Assembly (NCBI RefSeq): GCF_000959725.1
Contig: NZ_CP009323.1
Location: 3,658,001-3,722,000 of the forward strand
Length of the DNA stretch: 64,000 nt
Direction of reading: 5' to 3'
Source: Burkholderia gladioli
Lineage (GTDB): Bacteria; Pseudomonadota; Gammaproteobacteria; Burkholderiales; Burkholderiaceae
The position numbers and the translations under genes are program-made. Below the pieces are notes generated by a model. The model was not told the origin of the DNA. It made no database searches and worked only from the letters and a program-made list of their open reading frames with translations. Below are positions 18,392 through 26,874 of this stretch, piece after piece (within the stretch, counting starts at the first letter, position 1; every line of letters begins with the position of its first letter).

Positions 18392-18858
18392 TGGAGACCC
18401 TGCTCGTGATCTGTACCGCCAACCTCTGCCGCAGCCCGATGGCGGCGGCCCTGTTCGAGCGCGCGCTGCCGGGCTGGCGGGTCTGGTCGGCCGGCGTCGA
18501 GGCGATGCCGGGCCTGCCGCCCGATCCGCTCGCGGTCGAGTGCCTGCGCCGGCTCGGCCTCGAGATCGGCACGCACCGCTCGCAGGCGCTCGCGCAATGG
18601 ATGCTGGAGGCCGCCTCGCTGGTGCTGACGATGAGCGAGCGGCAGCGCCGCGTGATCGCGCGGCGTTACCCGAGCGCCACCGGCCGCGTCTGGCGCCTGC
18701 TCGACGAAGACCTCGCCGATCCGTATCGCCGCGGCCCCGCCGCCTATCCCGTGGCGCTCGACCGGCTGCAGGCCGGCGTCGAGCGCTGGTCGTGGCGCAT
18801 CGCGCGCGCCGCGCAACCGCCGCTCATTTCGCAGGATGCCGTGCATGAACCAGTTTGA
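18391..18858 (+). CDS. wzb: Low-molecular-weight protein tyrosine phosphatase (Wzb/BceD type)
   Basis: A 155-residue cytoplasmic phosphatase with the P-loop C8-TANLC-R14-S at the N-terminus and the acid loop DEDLADPYRRG near residue 110, the standard catalytic set of LMW-PTPs. It should dephosphorylate the C-terminal tyrosines of the neighbouring Wzc kinase, cycling EPS polymerisation and export. Starts one base inside the wza stop (TGATG) and overlaps wzc, so the three are tightly coupled. Confidence 0.92.
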   Translation: METLLVICTANLCRSPMAAALFERALPGWRVWSAGVEAMPGLPPDPLAVECLRRLGLEIGTHRSQALAQWMLEAASLVLTMSERQRRVIARRYPSATGRVWRLLDEDLADPYRRGPAAYPVALDRLQAGVERWSWRIARAAQPPLISQDAVHEPV

Positions 18859-21070
18859 CGCCCCGTTCCCGTATCGCGAGCCCGACGAGGGCGCGCCGCC
18901 GTCCAGCTTCGGCAGCTACCTCGACGCGCTCTACGACAACCGCCGCCTGATCGCCGGCATTGCGGCGTCGATGCTGGTGCTCGGCACCGCCTACGCGATC
19001 CTCGCCGAGCCGGTCTATCGCGCCGACATCCTGGTGCAGGTCGAGGAGAACACCACATCGGCCAAGAGCATGCTCGGCGACATCTCCTCGATGTTCGACG
19101 TCAAGGCGCAGGCGTCCTCGGAGATGGAAGTGCTGCGCTCGCGGCTGGTTTCCGGGCGCGTGGTCGACGGCCTCCAGCTCTATATCGACGCGAAGCCGCG
19201 CTACCTGCCGCTGCTGGGCCGCTGGCTGGCAAGCCGCTCGGAAGTGCCCTCGCAGCCGCTGCCCTTCGGCTACGTCCATGGCGCCGAGCGCATCTCGGTG
19301 GCGGCCTTCTCGGTGCCCGACGCGCTGCACGGCAAGCCCTTCGTGCTGACGCGGCTGGCCGGCCCGCGCTACCGGCTCGAGATCGCCGGGCTCGTCGCCG
19401 AGGGCAGCATCGGCGTGCCGCTCACGATGCCCACGCGCCACGGCCCGGTGCAACTGACGGTGGCCGCCATCGAGGCCGAACCCGGCGCGGACTTCATCCT
19501 GCGCTGCAATTCGCAGCTCGCCACCACCGAGCGCCTGCGCGAGTCGCTGAAGATCGCCGAGAAGGGCAAGCAGTCGGACGTGATCGGCGTGACGCTCGAC
19601 GGCGCCGATCCGCAGCGCACCGCCGCGATCCTCAACGCGATCGGCACCGAGTACGTGCGCCAGAACGTGCAGCGCAAGTCGGAGGAAGCCGAGCGTTCGA
19701 TCCAGTTCCTCAATGCCCAGTTGCCCGAGCTGAAGACCCAGCTCGAGCGTGCCGAGAGCCGCTTCAATGCCTATCGCGCAAGGCAGGGCACGCTCAATCT
19801 CGACGAGGAAGCGACCGCGCTGCTGCAGCGCTCGGTCGACGCGCAGACGCGCATGACGGGCCTGCAGCAGAAGCGCGACGAGATGCTGGCGCGCTTCATG
19901 CCCGATCACCCGGCGGTGAAGGCGATCGACGCGCAGATCGCCACCGCCCAGGCCGAGCTGGCCGGGATCGACGGCAAGACGCGCGCGCTGCCGCCGATCG
20001 AGCAGGAGGTGCTGCGCCTGCAGCGCGACGTGCAGGTCGGCACCGAGCTCTACACCAACCTGCTCAACACCCAGGAGCAACTGCGCCTGGTCAAGGCCGG
20101 CAAGGTCGGCAACGTGCGGCTGGTCGATTCGGCGGCGGTGCCCGAGCTGCCGGTGCGCCCCAAGCGGCCGCTGGTGATCGGCGGCTCGCTGGTGCTGGGG
20201 CTGATGATCGGCATGGGCATCGCGTTCGGCCGGCGCCGCATGTTCGACTCGATCGAGGATCCGGGCGAGGTCGAGCGCTTCGCCGCGCTGCCGGTCTATG
20301 CCAGCATCCCGCACAGCCGCGAGGAGGTCTCGCTCACGCGGCTGCGGCGCGTGGCGGCCACGCCCTCGCGTGAGCTGATCCTCGCCAATCGCGCGGCCCT
20401 CGATCCGGCGCTGGAGAGCCTGCGCAGCTTTCGCACCGCGCTCGACTTCGCGATGGCCGACCTGCGCAACCGCGTGGTGTTCATCACCGGGCCCACGCCG
20501 GGCATCGGCAAGTCCTTCATCGCGCTGAACCTGGCAGCGGTGCTCGGCGGCGCCGGCAAGCGCGTGCTGCTGGTCGACACCGACCTGCGCCGCAGCGGCA
20601 TGAACCGCATCATCCAGGCCGAACGCGGTGCCGGTTTCGTCGAGCTGCTGCGCGGCACCCACGAGCTCACCCAGGTGGTGCGCCCCGAGGTGCTCAAGGG
20701 CGTCGACTACATCTCGCCGGGCAGCCACGCCGAGAACGCCAGCGACGAGCTGTTCGACGCCGACCTGCGCGCGATCTTCGCGGCCATGAGCGCCGCCTAC
20801 GACATCGTGATCTGCGACGGCGCGCCGATCCTGCCGGTGCCCGACGCGGTGCAACTGGCCGGTTACGCCGGCGTGAGCTTCGTGGTGGTGCGCCAGGGCG
20901 TGACCAAGCGCGGCGAGATCCGCGAATCGCTGCGGCGCCTGCGGCAGGTGGGGGTGGCCCCGCGCGGGCTGATCTTCAACGGCCTGCGCCCGCGTCCCGG
21001 CAACTATGCCTATGGTTATGGACAGTACCGTTATGCGCGCAGCAACTATTCCTACGACGAGCAGGCATGA
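18845..21070 (+). CDS. wzc: Wzc-type polysaccharide co-polymerase and tyrosine autokinase
   Basis: About 741 residues: N-terminal Wzz-type chain-length domain with two membrane segments (RRLIAGIAASMLVLGTAYAI near residue 30; VIGGSLVLGLMIGMGIAFG near 445), a long coiled-coil region between, then a BY-kinase domain with Walker A GPTPGIGKS at about 549, Walker A' VLLVDTDLRR and Walker B IVICDGAP. The C-terminus is a tyrosine cluster (YAYGYGQYRYARSNYSY), the autophosphorylation site. ATG 18845 has AGGA 8 bases upstream; ATG 18836 does not. Its start overlaps the phosphatase gene and its end the next glycosyltransferase frame. Confidence 0.92.
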   Translation: MNQFDAPFPYREPDEGAPPSSFGSYLDALYDNRRLIAGIAASMLVLGTAYAILAEPVYRADILVQVEENTTSAKSMLGDISSMFDVKAQASSEMEVLRSRLVSGRVVDGLQLYIDAKPRYLPLLGRWLASRSEVPSQPLPFGYVHGAERISVAAFSVPDALHGKPFVLTRLAGPRYRLEIAGLVAEGSIGVPLTMPTRHGPVQLTVAAIEAEPGADFILRCNSQLATTERLRESLKIAEKGKQSDVIGVTLDGADPQRTAAILNAIGTEYVRQNVQRKSEEAERSIQFLNAQLPELKTQLERAESRFNAYRARQGTLNLDEEATALLQRSVDAQTRMTGLQQKRDEMLARFMPDHPAVKAIDAQIATAQAELAGIDGKTRALPPIEQEVLRLQRDVQVGTELYTNLLNTQEQLRLVKAGKVGNVRLVDSAAVPELPVRPKRPLVIGGSLVLGLMIGMGIAFGRRRMFDSIEDPGEVERFAALPVYASIPHSREEVSLTRLRRVAATPSRELILANRAALDPALESLRSFRTALDFAMADLRNRVVFITGPTPGIGKSFIALNLAAVLGGAGKRVLLVDTDLRRSGMNRIIQAERGAGFVELLRGTHELTQVVRPEVLKGVDYISPGSHAENASDELFDADLRAIFAAMSAAYDIVICDGAPILPVPDAVQLAGYAGVSFVVVRQGVTKRGEIRESLRRLRQVGVAPRGLIFNGLRPRPGNYAYGYGQYRYARSNYSYDEQA

Positions 21071-21102
21071 GGCCGGCGTGCGCGGCCCGCGGGAGCCACG
21101 AG

Positions 21103-22344
21103 ATGCATGAGCTGTCGTCGCCCCCCGAAGCCATGGCCGGGATCGAAGCCGTCGAGACGGCCGCGCCCGAGGCGTCGTCTATGGCGCCCGCGCGCGCCGC
21201 GGGGCGCCGCTTCGGCCGGGTGGCCGTGGTGCACGAATGGCTGACCACCTATGCGGGATCGGAGAAGGTGCTCGAGCAGATCCTGGCGATCTGGCCCGAG
21301 GCCGACCTGTACGCGGTGGTCGATTTCCTCTCCGACGAGGACCGCCGCAACCTGGGCGGCAAGCGGGCGAGGACCTCCTTCATCCAGCACCTGCCGCGCG
21401 CGCGTTCGCGCTATCGCGCCTACCTGCCGCTGATGCCGCTGGCCATCGAGCAGTTCGACATGTCCGGCTACGACCTGGTGATCTCGTCGAGCCATGCCGT
21501 CGCCAAGGGCATCCTGACCGGCCCGGACCAACTGCACGTCAGCTACGTGCATTCGCCGATCCGCTATGCCTGGGACCTGCAGCACCGCTACCTGGCCGAA
21601 TCGGGCCTGACCTCGGGGCTCAAGGGCTGGCTGGCGCGCTCGCTGCTGCACTACATGCGGATCTGGGACCAGCGCACCGCGCACGGCGTGGACGCCTTCG
21701 TCGCCAACTCGGGCTTCATCGCGCGGCGCATCCGCAAGGCCTATGGCTACGCGGCGACGGTGGTCTATCCGCCGGTCGACATCGAGCGCTTCGGCCTGCA
21801 TGCGCAGAAGGAGGCGTTTTACCTGACCGCCTCGCGGATGGTGCCGTACAAGCGCATGCCGCTCTTGATCGAGGCCTTCGCGCGCACGCCGTGGCGCCGG
21901 CTGGTGGTGATCGGCGACGGGCCCGACTTCGCGAAGGCCCAGGCGATCGAGGCGCCCAACGTGACCCTGCTCGGCTACCAGCCCAACGACGTGCTGGTCA
22001 GCTACATGCAGCGCGCCCGCGCCTTCGTGTTCGCCGCCGAGGAGGATTTCGGCATCGCGCCGGTCGAGGCGCAGGCCTGCGGCACGCCGGTGATCGCCTA
22101 TGGACGCGGCGGCGCGCTGGAGACGGTGATCGAGTCCGAGGACAGGCAGCGGCGCACCGGCGTGTTCTTCCACCGCCAGACCGTCGAGGACGTGATCGAC
22201 GCGGTGGAACGCTTCGAGGCGCTGGGGCCGTTCGACCCGGTGGCCTGCCGTGCCAATGCGCAGCGCTTCGCCGCCGAGCGTTTTCGCGAGGCCTTTGCCG
22301 AGGTGGTGGCGCGTGCCTCGGGCGGCAAGGCGCGAGGCGACTGA
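21103..22344 (+). CDS. Glycosyltransferase, GT4 type (EPS)
   Basis: A cytoplasmic GT-B glycosyltransferase of about 413 residues. N-terminal VAVVHEWLTTYAGSEKVLEQI and HSPIRYAWDL, and the C-terminal donor-site region EDFGIAPVEAQACGTPVIAYGRGGALETV with the EX7E-like motif, are typical of GT4 enzymes. The frame is open from ATG 21067, which overlaps the wzc stop as ATGA, but ATG 21103 has GGGAG 7 bases upstream; both remain possible. It adds a sugar to the lipid-linked EPS repeat. Donor sugar cannot be read from sequence. Confidence 0.87.
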   Translation: MHELSSPPEAMAGIEAVETAAPEASSMAPARAAGRRFGRVAVVHEWLTTYAGSEKVLEQILAIWPEADLYAVVDFLSDEDRRNLGGKRARTSFIQHLPRARSRYRAYLPLMPLAIEQFDMSGYDLVISSSHAVAKGILTGPDQLHVSYVHSPIRYAWDLQHRYLAESGLTSGLKGWLARSLLHYMRIWDQRTAHGVDAFVANSGFIARRIRKAYGYAATVVYPPVDIERFGLHAQKEAFYLTASRMVPYKRMPLLIEAFARTPWRRLVVIGDGPDFAKAQAIEAPNVTLLGYQPNDVLVSYMQRARAFVFAAEEDFGIAPVEAQACGTPVIAYGRGGALETVIESEDRQRRTGVFFHRQTVEDVIDAVERFEALGPFDPVACRANAQRFAAERFREAFAEVVARASGGKARGD

Positions 22345-22378
22345 GATGCGCGCGGCGCGTGTTGTCTCGGCCCGCGGC

Positions 22379-23632
22379 TCAGGAAGCGGAGCGAACCGGC
22401 GCGAGCTTCGCCGCGGCGGGCGCCTGTGCGAGCGGGCCTGGGTCGTTCGCGCGCAGCGCGGCGGCGCCCAGCGCGCGGCTGGCGGCGACGCCGGCCTGGA
22501 ACGCGCGCAATTGCGTCTCGACGCGGCAGTCCCGCCAGCCGCGCTCGATCAGGCGATGCAGCAGCGCCGGGTCCTCGTACAACTGGCGCATCCGCGCCGC
22601 GGCATCGGCGAGATCGGGCTCGGCCCAGGTGACGGTGCCGTACACGCCGCCTTCGTCCGGCCCGGTATGGAGCCGGTGGCGCACCAGCAGGCTGTTGTCC
22701 TCGCGCATGAATTCGAGGTTGCCGGACCAGCCGGTCGCGACGGTCGCGAGACCCAGGCCCATCGCCTCGAGCAGCGGCAGGCCGAAACCCTCGGCGCGAT
22801 GCAGGGAGACGAACACGTGGGCGGCGCTGAACAGCGCATCGACCTCGTCGCGCGGCAGCGTCGCCGCGATCAGCTCGATGCGCGGATCGCCGCCGGCCGC
22901 CTCGCGCAGGCGCGCCAGCTCGCCGGGCCGGTCGTGCAGCTTGAGCTTCATGACCAGCCGCACGTCGGCCTCGCGCGGGAAGGCAGCGCGAAACGCGGCG
23001 ATGGTGCCGAGCGGATTCTTGCGCGCCAGGCTCGAACGCGCGTCGGCCATGCCCAGGAAGCGCAGCGGGCCGGCCTCGCGATGCCAGCGGCGCGGCGTGC
23101 CGAGCGGATCGACCACGTGCGGGGCGACCAGCACCGGCGCCGCGAACACCGGCGCCAGCGCCTCGGCGGCGAAGCGGCTCGGGGTCCAGACCTCGTCGAC
23201 CAGCGGCGCGGCCAGGCCCCAGCCGCGCGGCGGCAGCGCCGATTCCCAGGCGAAGTAGCCGATCGAGCGGCCGCTGGCCAGCACCTCGCGCAGCGGCCAG
23301 GCCAGCAGCGGCAGCTCGGGGCCGCCGCAGTGGAACACGAACAAGCCGCCCGGCGTAGCCTCGACGCGGCGCCACGGGCGCTTCACCGCCTCGGTCACGT
23401 CGATCGTCTCGACCTCGTAGCCGAGCCGCCGCAAGGTCCTGGCCTGGTAGCGCGCGCCGTTGACGATGCCGTTGGCCACGCCGAACTGGGCCACGATCTT
23501 GATCGTGCCGGGGCGCCGCGAGGCGAACTCGCGTCGGCGGCGGGCTGCCAGCACGAGGGCCTGCAGGCTGGCCAGCGCGACGGCCGCGCGGCGCTTGCCG
23601 AGGTTCGCGAAGGCGTGGATGGGGTTCGTCAT
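22379..23632 (-). CDS. Glycosyltransferase on the opposite strand (EPS)
   Basis: About 417 residues, GT-B fold: IVAQFGVANGIVNGARYQA near the N-terminus, VLVAPHVV before the linker, and a C-terminal donor region HVFVSLHRAEGFGLPLLEAMGLGLATVATGWSGNLEFM. It faces the other EPS genes, ending 35 bases from the previous glycosyltransferase stop. Start choice: the frame is open to 23674, but a near-perfect sigma-54 promoter (23667-23682) would start RNA near 23656, excluding that start and leaving ATG 23632 with a leader of about 24 bases. Shares enhancer element 3 with the plus-strand operon. Confidence 0.85.
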   Translation of the reverse strand: MTNPIHAFANLGKRRAAVALASLQALVLAARRRREFASRRPGTIKIVAQFGVANGIVNGARYQARTLRRLGYEVETIDVTEAVKRPWRRVEATPGGLFVFHCGGPELPLLAWPLREVLASGRSIGYFAWESALPPRGWGLAAPLVDEVWTPSRFAAEALAPVFAAPVLVAPHVVDPLGTPRRWHREAGPLRFLGMADARSSLARKNPLGTIAAFRAAFPREADVRLVMKLKLHDRPGELARLREAAGGDPRIELIAATLPRDEVDALFSAAHVFVSLHRAEGFGLPLLEAMGLGLATVATGWSGNLEFMREDNSLLVRHRLHTGPDEGGVYGTVTWAEPDLADAAARMRQLYEDPALLHRLIERGWRDCRVETQLRAFQAGVAASRALGAAALRANDPGPLAQAPAAAKLAPVRSAS

Positions 23633-23666
23633 CGTCGAATCGAAAAGGATGTGCACGCAAGCATCA

Positions 23667-23682
23667 AGCAACATGCGTGCCG
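23667..23682 (-). promoter_or_regulatory. Sigma-54 type promoter for the minus-strand glycosyltransferase
   Basis: Read on the minus strand: CGGCACG-catg-TTGCT, differing from TGGCACG-N4-TTGCW only at the first base. It points at the glycosyltransferase starting at 23632. Enhancer element 3 lies 153 bases upstream and also serves the plus-strand promoter at 23987. Confidence 0.8.
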
Positions 23683-23835
23683 TTCAAGAGGAAACCTAAT
23701 CAAATGAGCGGGCCACCTCGTGACTTCGTCGCCGAGCGCCGCGAACCGCCCGGAATGGCGCCGATCTATTGCGATGCAATATCCGCAATCGTTTGCCGCG
23801 CGGGACGATACCGGCAGTCTGCCCCGGCGCGCCGG

Positions 23836-23879
23836 CGATCGTTACGTAACGCCTTGCCACAAGGGTTACGTAACGATCG
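23836..23879. promoter_or_regulatory. EPS enhancer element 3 (near-perfect 20-bp inverted repeat)
   Basis: Left arm CGATCGTTACGTAACGCCTTG (23836-23856) and right arm, read on the other strand, CGATCGTTACGTAACCCTTG (23860-23879), separated by 3 bases and differing by one base. Each arm contains the palindrome GTTACGTAAC. It is the most symmetrical of three copies and lies between two divergent sigma-54 promoters (23667-23682 minus, 23987-24002 plus). Predicted to recruit one enhancer-binding protein that fires both. Confidence 0.8.
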
Positions 23880-23986
23880 GGTACATCGCTGCACGGCAGG
23901 TAGCGATCGCGCGGCGCATCCGGCCAAGCGCTTGAAAATACGCGTTTTTCATGCGATGCAACATGAGCTTCGGGCGGGGCTCGGCT

Positions 23987-24002
23987 TGGCACGATACCTG
24001 CT
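23987..24002 (+). promoter_or_regulatory. Sigma-54 type promoter of the polymerase/flippase operon
   Basis: TGGCACG-atac-CTGCT, one mismatch to TGGCACG-N4-TTGCW. Predicted start near 24014, 150 bases before the glycosyltransferase ATG at 24165. Enhancer element 3 ends 107 bases upstream. Confidence 0.8.
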
Positions 24003-24164
24003 GTACAGGCCTGTCGTCGCGCAGGCCGGGGAAAGCCGGCGCGACGGCGTCGATCGCGGGGCCGGCGCCGGTGGGCCCGGCCCGCGTCGGCATCCACCGC
24101 ACGGTATCCGTCACGCACGGCTCGCGAGCCGGCCTCGAAACGAACAGAGCAGGCAGACCAGCCG

Positions 24165-25274
24165 ATGAGCATCTCGAACCAGCCAGGAAGAATCAGCGTG
24201 AACGGGAGGTTCCTGTTGCGGCCGGCCACCGGCGTGGACCGCTTCGCCTACGAGATCATGCGCAGCATCGACGAGCTGCTGGCCGAGGCGCATCCGGCGG
24301 TGGCGGGGCTGGCGGTCGAGCTGCTGGTGCCCGAGGGGCCGCGCCGGATCGTCAACCCGTTCGGCCGGATCGCCATGCGCACCGTGCCGGGCCGGCGCGG
24401 CCAGGCCTGGGAGCAATGGGCCTTGCCCGGCGCCGCGCGCGGCAGCCTGCTGCTCAATCTCTGCAACTCGGCGCCGCTGTTCCTGCGCAACCAGATCGCC
24501 GTGATCCACGATGCCGCGCCGGTGCGCGTGCCCGACAGCTACAGCCGCGCGTTCCGCTCCTGGTATCGACTGATGGCGCCCTGCGTGGGCCGCGCCGCCA
24601 AGCGCATCGTCACCGTGTCGCGCTTCTCGCGCGGCGAGCTGATCGATGCCTACCGGATCCCGGGCCGCAAGATCGGCGTGATCTCCGAGAGTGGCGAGCA
24701 CATGCTGCGTCACGACGAGGACCAGGCGATCCTGGCGCGCCACGGCATCGGCGCGCGGCCGTTCGTGCTGGCCGTGAGCAGCCTGAACCGCCACAAGAAC
24801 TTCCGGCTGGTGATCGACGCGCTGCGCCATCTCGGCCGGGCCGATTTCGACGTGGTGGTGGCGGGCGGCACCGATCCCGCCGTGTACGGCCACGGCGCGG
24901 CCGCGCTGCCCGACTACGTGAAGCATGTCGGCTTCGTCTCCGACGGCGAGCTCAAGGCGCTGTTCCGACGCGCGACGTGCTTCGTGCATCCGTCGCGCTA
25001 CGAGGGTTTCGGCCTGCCGCCGGTGGAGGCCATGACGCTGGGATGCCCGATCGTGGTGGCCGACCTGCCGGCCGTGCGCGAGGCCTGCGGCGAGGCGGCC
25101 ATCTATGTGTCGCCCGACGATCCCGCCGCGCTCGCGGCCGCGCTGCTGCGCGTGGCCGGCGACGCCGGCCAACGCGAGGCGATGCGCGCGCGCGGCCTGG
25201 CCCGCGCGCGCGAACTGACCTGGCGCGACAGCGCCATGCAACTGATCGGGGAGATCCGTCCATGCATCGCCTGA
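24165..25274 (+). CDS. Glycosyltransferase, GT4 type (EPS)
   Basis: A 369-residue GT-B enzyme: VNGRFLLRPATGVDRFAYEIM at the N-terminus, VSRFSRGELIDAYRIP before the linker, VSSLNRHKNFRLVIDAL at the start of the donor domain and FVHPSRYEGFGLPPVEAMTLGCPIVVAD as the donor-binding EX7E region. This arrangement is typical of mannosyl/rhamnosyl-type GT4 enzymes, but the sugar is not determined. First gene of the second plus-strand EPS transcript, behind the sigma-54 promoter at 23987. The ribosome binding site is weak (AGCAGG). Confidence 0.87.
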   Translation: MSISNQPGRISVNGRFLLRPATGVDRFAYEIMRSIDELLAEAHPAVAGLAVELLVPEGPRRIVNPFGRIAMRTVPGRRGQAWEQWALPGAARGSLLLNLCNSAPLFLRNQIAVIHDAAPVRVPDSYSRAFRSWYRLMAPCVGRAAKRIVTVSRFSRGELIDAYRIPGRKIGVISESGEHMLRHDEDQAILARHGIGARPFVLAVSSLNRHKNFRLVIDALRHLGRADFDVVVAGGTDPAVYGHGAAALPDYVKHVGFVSDGELKALFRRATCFVHPSRYEGFGLPPVEAMTLGCPIVVADLPAVREACGEAAIYVSPDDPAALAAALLRVAGDAGQREAMRARGLARARELTWRDSAMQLIGEIRPCIA

Positions 25275-25353
25275 GGCGCACCATCCACACCGGGGCCACG
25301 ACCGTCGCGCGGCGCGAGCAGGGTTTCGCTTTCGACCGGCAGGCGGGCTGAAC

Positions 25354-26787
25354 ATGGAGATCAGCGTATTCGGCGTGATCGTCGCGGTGCTGGGGCTCCT
25401 GAGCCTGGCGCTGCCGTTCCGATGGTCGGTGATCCTGATGGCCTGCTGCACCCTGTTCGGCGCCACCGAGGCGATCTCGATCGGCGGCACCGGCATCCTG
25501 CCCGCCAACCTGTTCCTGCTGTTCTTCGCCGGCCGCGCGCTGCTGCGCGAGGACCTGCCGGCCTTCCTGCGCGAGCTCACGCCCGCCTCGCCGGCGTTCT
25601 GGCTCGCGATGCTGGCCGTGCTCGGCTGCCTCGGCGCGCTGCTGTATCCGCGCATCCTGCAGGGCGATACCTTCGTGTTCGCGATCGACCGCGCCGACGC
25701 CTCGGGCGGCCGGCTCGCGCTCACGCCGCTCGCGCCGGTATCGGGCAACCTCTCGCAATCGGTCTACCTGGTGGGCGAGCTGGTGCTCTACCTGAGCGCC
25801 TCGATCTACCTGCGCCGGCGCGACGCCAGCCTGGTGTTCGCCGACGCGATGCTCGCGCTGGCCGCGCTGAACGTGGCCGCGGCGCTGATCGACCTCGGCT
25901 CGGGCCTGCTCGGGCTGGACATCCTGTCGAGCATCAAGACCGCGCAATACGCGATCATGGACGGCGCGCAGGTGGATGGCCTGCGCCGCATCAGCGGCAC
26001 CTTCACCGAGACCTCGGCCTTCTCCGCGTTCTCGCTGCCGCTGTTCGCGTTCTCGCTGAGCCTCTGGCTGCTCGGCTATCGGCGCCTGCCGAGCGGCGCG
26101 CTCGCGCTGGCCAGCTTCGCGCTGCTGATGCTGTCGACCTCGACTACCGCCTACGCGGGGCTGGCCGGCTACCTGGTGGTGTTCGCGCTGAGCCGCAGCG
26201 GCGCGGTCGACCGGGCCAGCCCGCGCCGCAAGCTGTCGCTGATCGCGCTGGCGGCGGTGGGCATGGTGCTGCTGGCCGGCGTGCTGGCCGCGATCGATTC
26301 GCCCGTGATCCAGGCGGTGTCCGACCTGCTGTCCGGCGCGCTGTTCGACAAGCTCGACAGCGATTCGGGCGTCGAGCGCAGCGCCTGGAACCTGCAGGCA
26401 CTGCTCAACTTCGTGGAGACCGACGGGATCGGCGTGGGCCTGGGCAGTTCGCGCGCCTCGAGCTTCCCGCTGGTGCTGCTCGGCAATCTCGGGCTGGCCG
26501 GGCTGGTGATCTACGCGGCCTTCCTGTATTGCACGGTGGCGCGCCGGCGCGGCGTGGCCACCACGCGCGGCGACGAGGTGGTGGGCTTCGCGGCCCGGCA
26601 GGCGATGTTCGCGAACCTGATCGGCGCGACCATCTCGGCGGCGGTGTTCGATCTCGGCCCGTGCTTCTACCTGTTCTCGGCGGTGGCGTTCGCCGCGCTC
26701 AACCGGCGCGCGCCGGCCATGCGCCGCGACCTGCCGCGGCAGGCGCGCACGGCGGGCGGCCTGCAACGGAGCTATCGCCGTGGGTGA
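25354..26787 (+). CDS. wzy: Wzy-like polysaccharide polymerase
   Basis: A 477-residue very hydrophobic protein with about 11-12 predicted membrane segments and a larger periplasmic loop around residues 95-135, the usual plan of O-antigen polymerase/ligase family proteins. It lies between a glycosyltransferase and a flippase, as expected for Wzy, and should polymerise lipid-linked repeats on the periplasmic face. GGCGGG lies about 8 bases before the ATG. Wzy proteins share little sequence, so the name rests on topology and neighbourhood. Confidence 0.75.
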   Translation: MEISVFGVIVAVLGLLSLALPFRWSVILMACCTLFGATEAISIGGTGILPANLFLLFFAGRALLREDLPAFLRELTPASPAFWLAMLAVLGCLGALLYPRILQGDTFVFAIDRADASGGRLALTPLAPVSGNLSQSVYLVGELVLYLSASIYLRRRDASLVFADAMLALAALNVAAALIDLGSGLLGLDILSSIKTAQYAIMDGAQVDGLRRISGTFTETSAFSAFSLPLFAFSLSLWLLGYRRLPSGALALASFALLMLSTSTTAYAGLAGYLVVFALSRSGAVDRASPRRKLSLIALAAVGMVLLAGVLAAIDSPVIQAVSDLLSGALFDKLDSDSGVERSAWNLQALLNFVETDGIGVGLGSSRASSFPLVLLGNLGLAGLVIYAAFLYCTVARRRGVATTRGDEVVGFAARQAMFANLIGATISAAVFDLGPCFYLFSAVAFAALNRRAPAMRRDLPRQARTAGGLQRSYRRG

Positions 26788-26874
26788 GCCGCACGACATG
26801 CGCGACGTCCCTCGGCGCGCCGCGGGCCTGGTTGCCTTGCCGCCGGGATACCGGCCGCGCGCGGGAGGGCGCCC

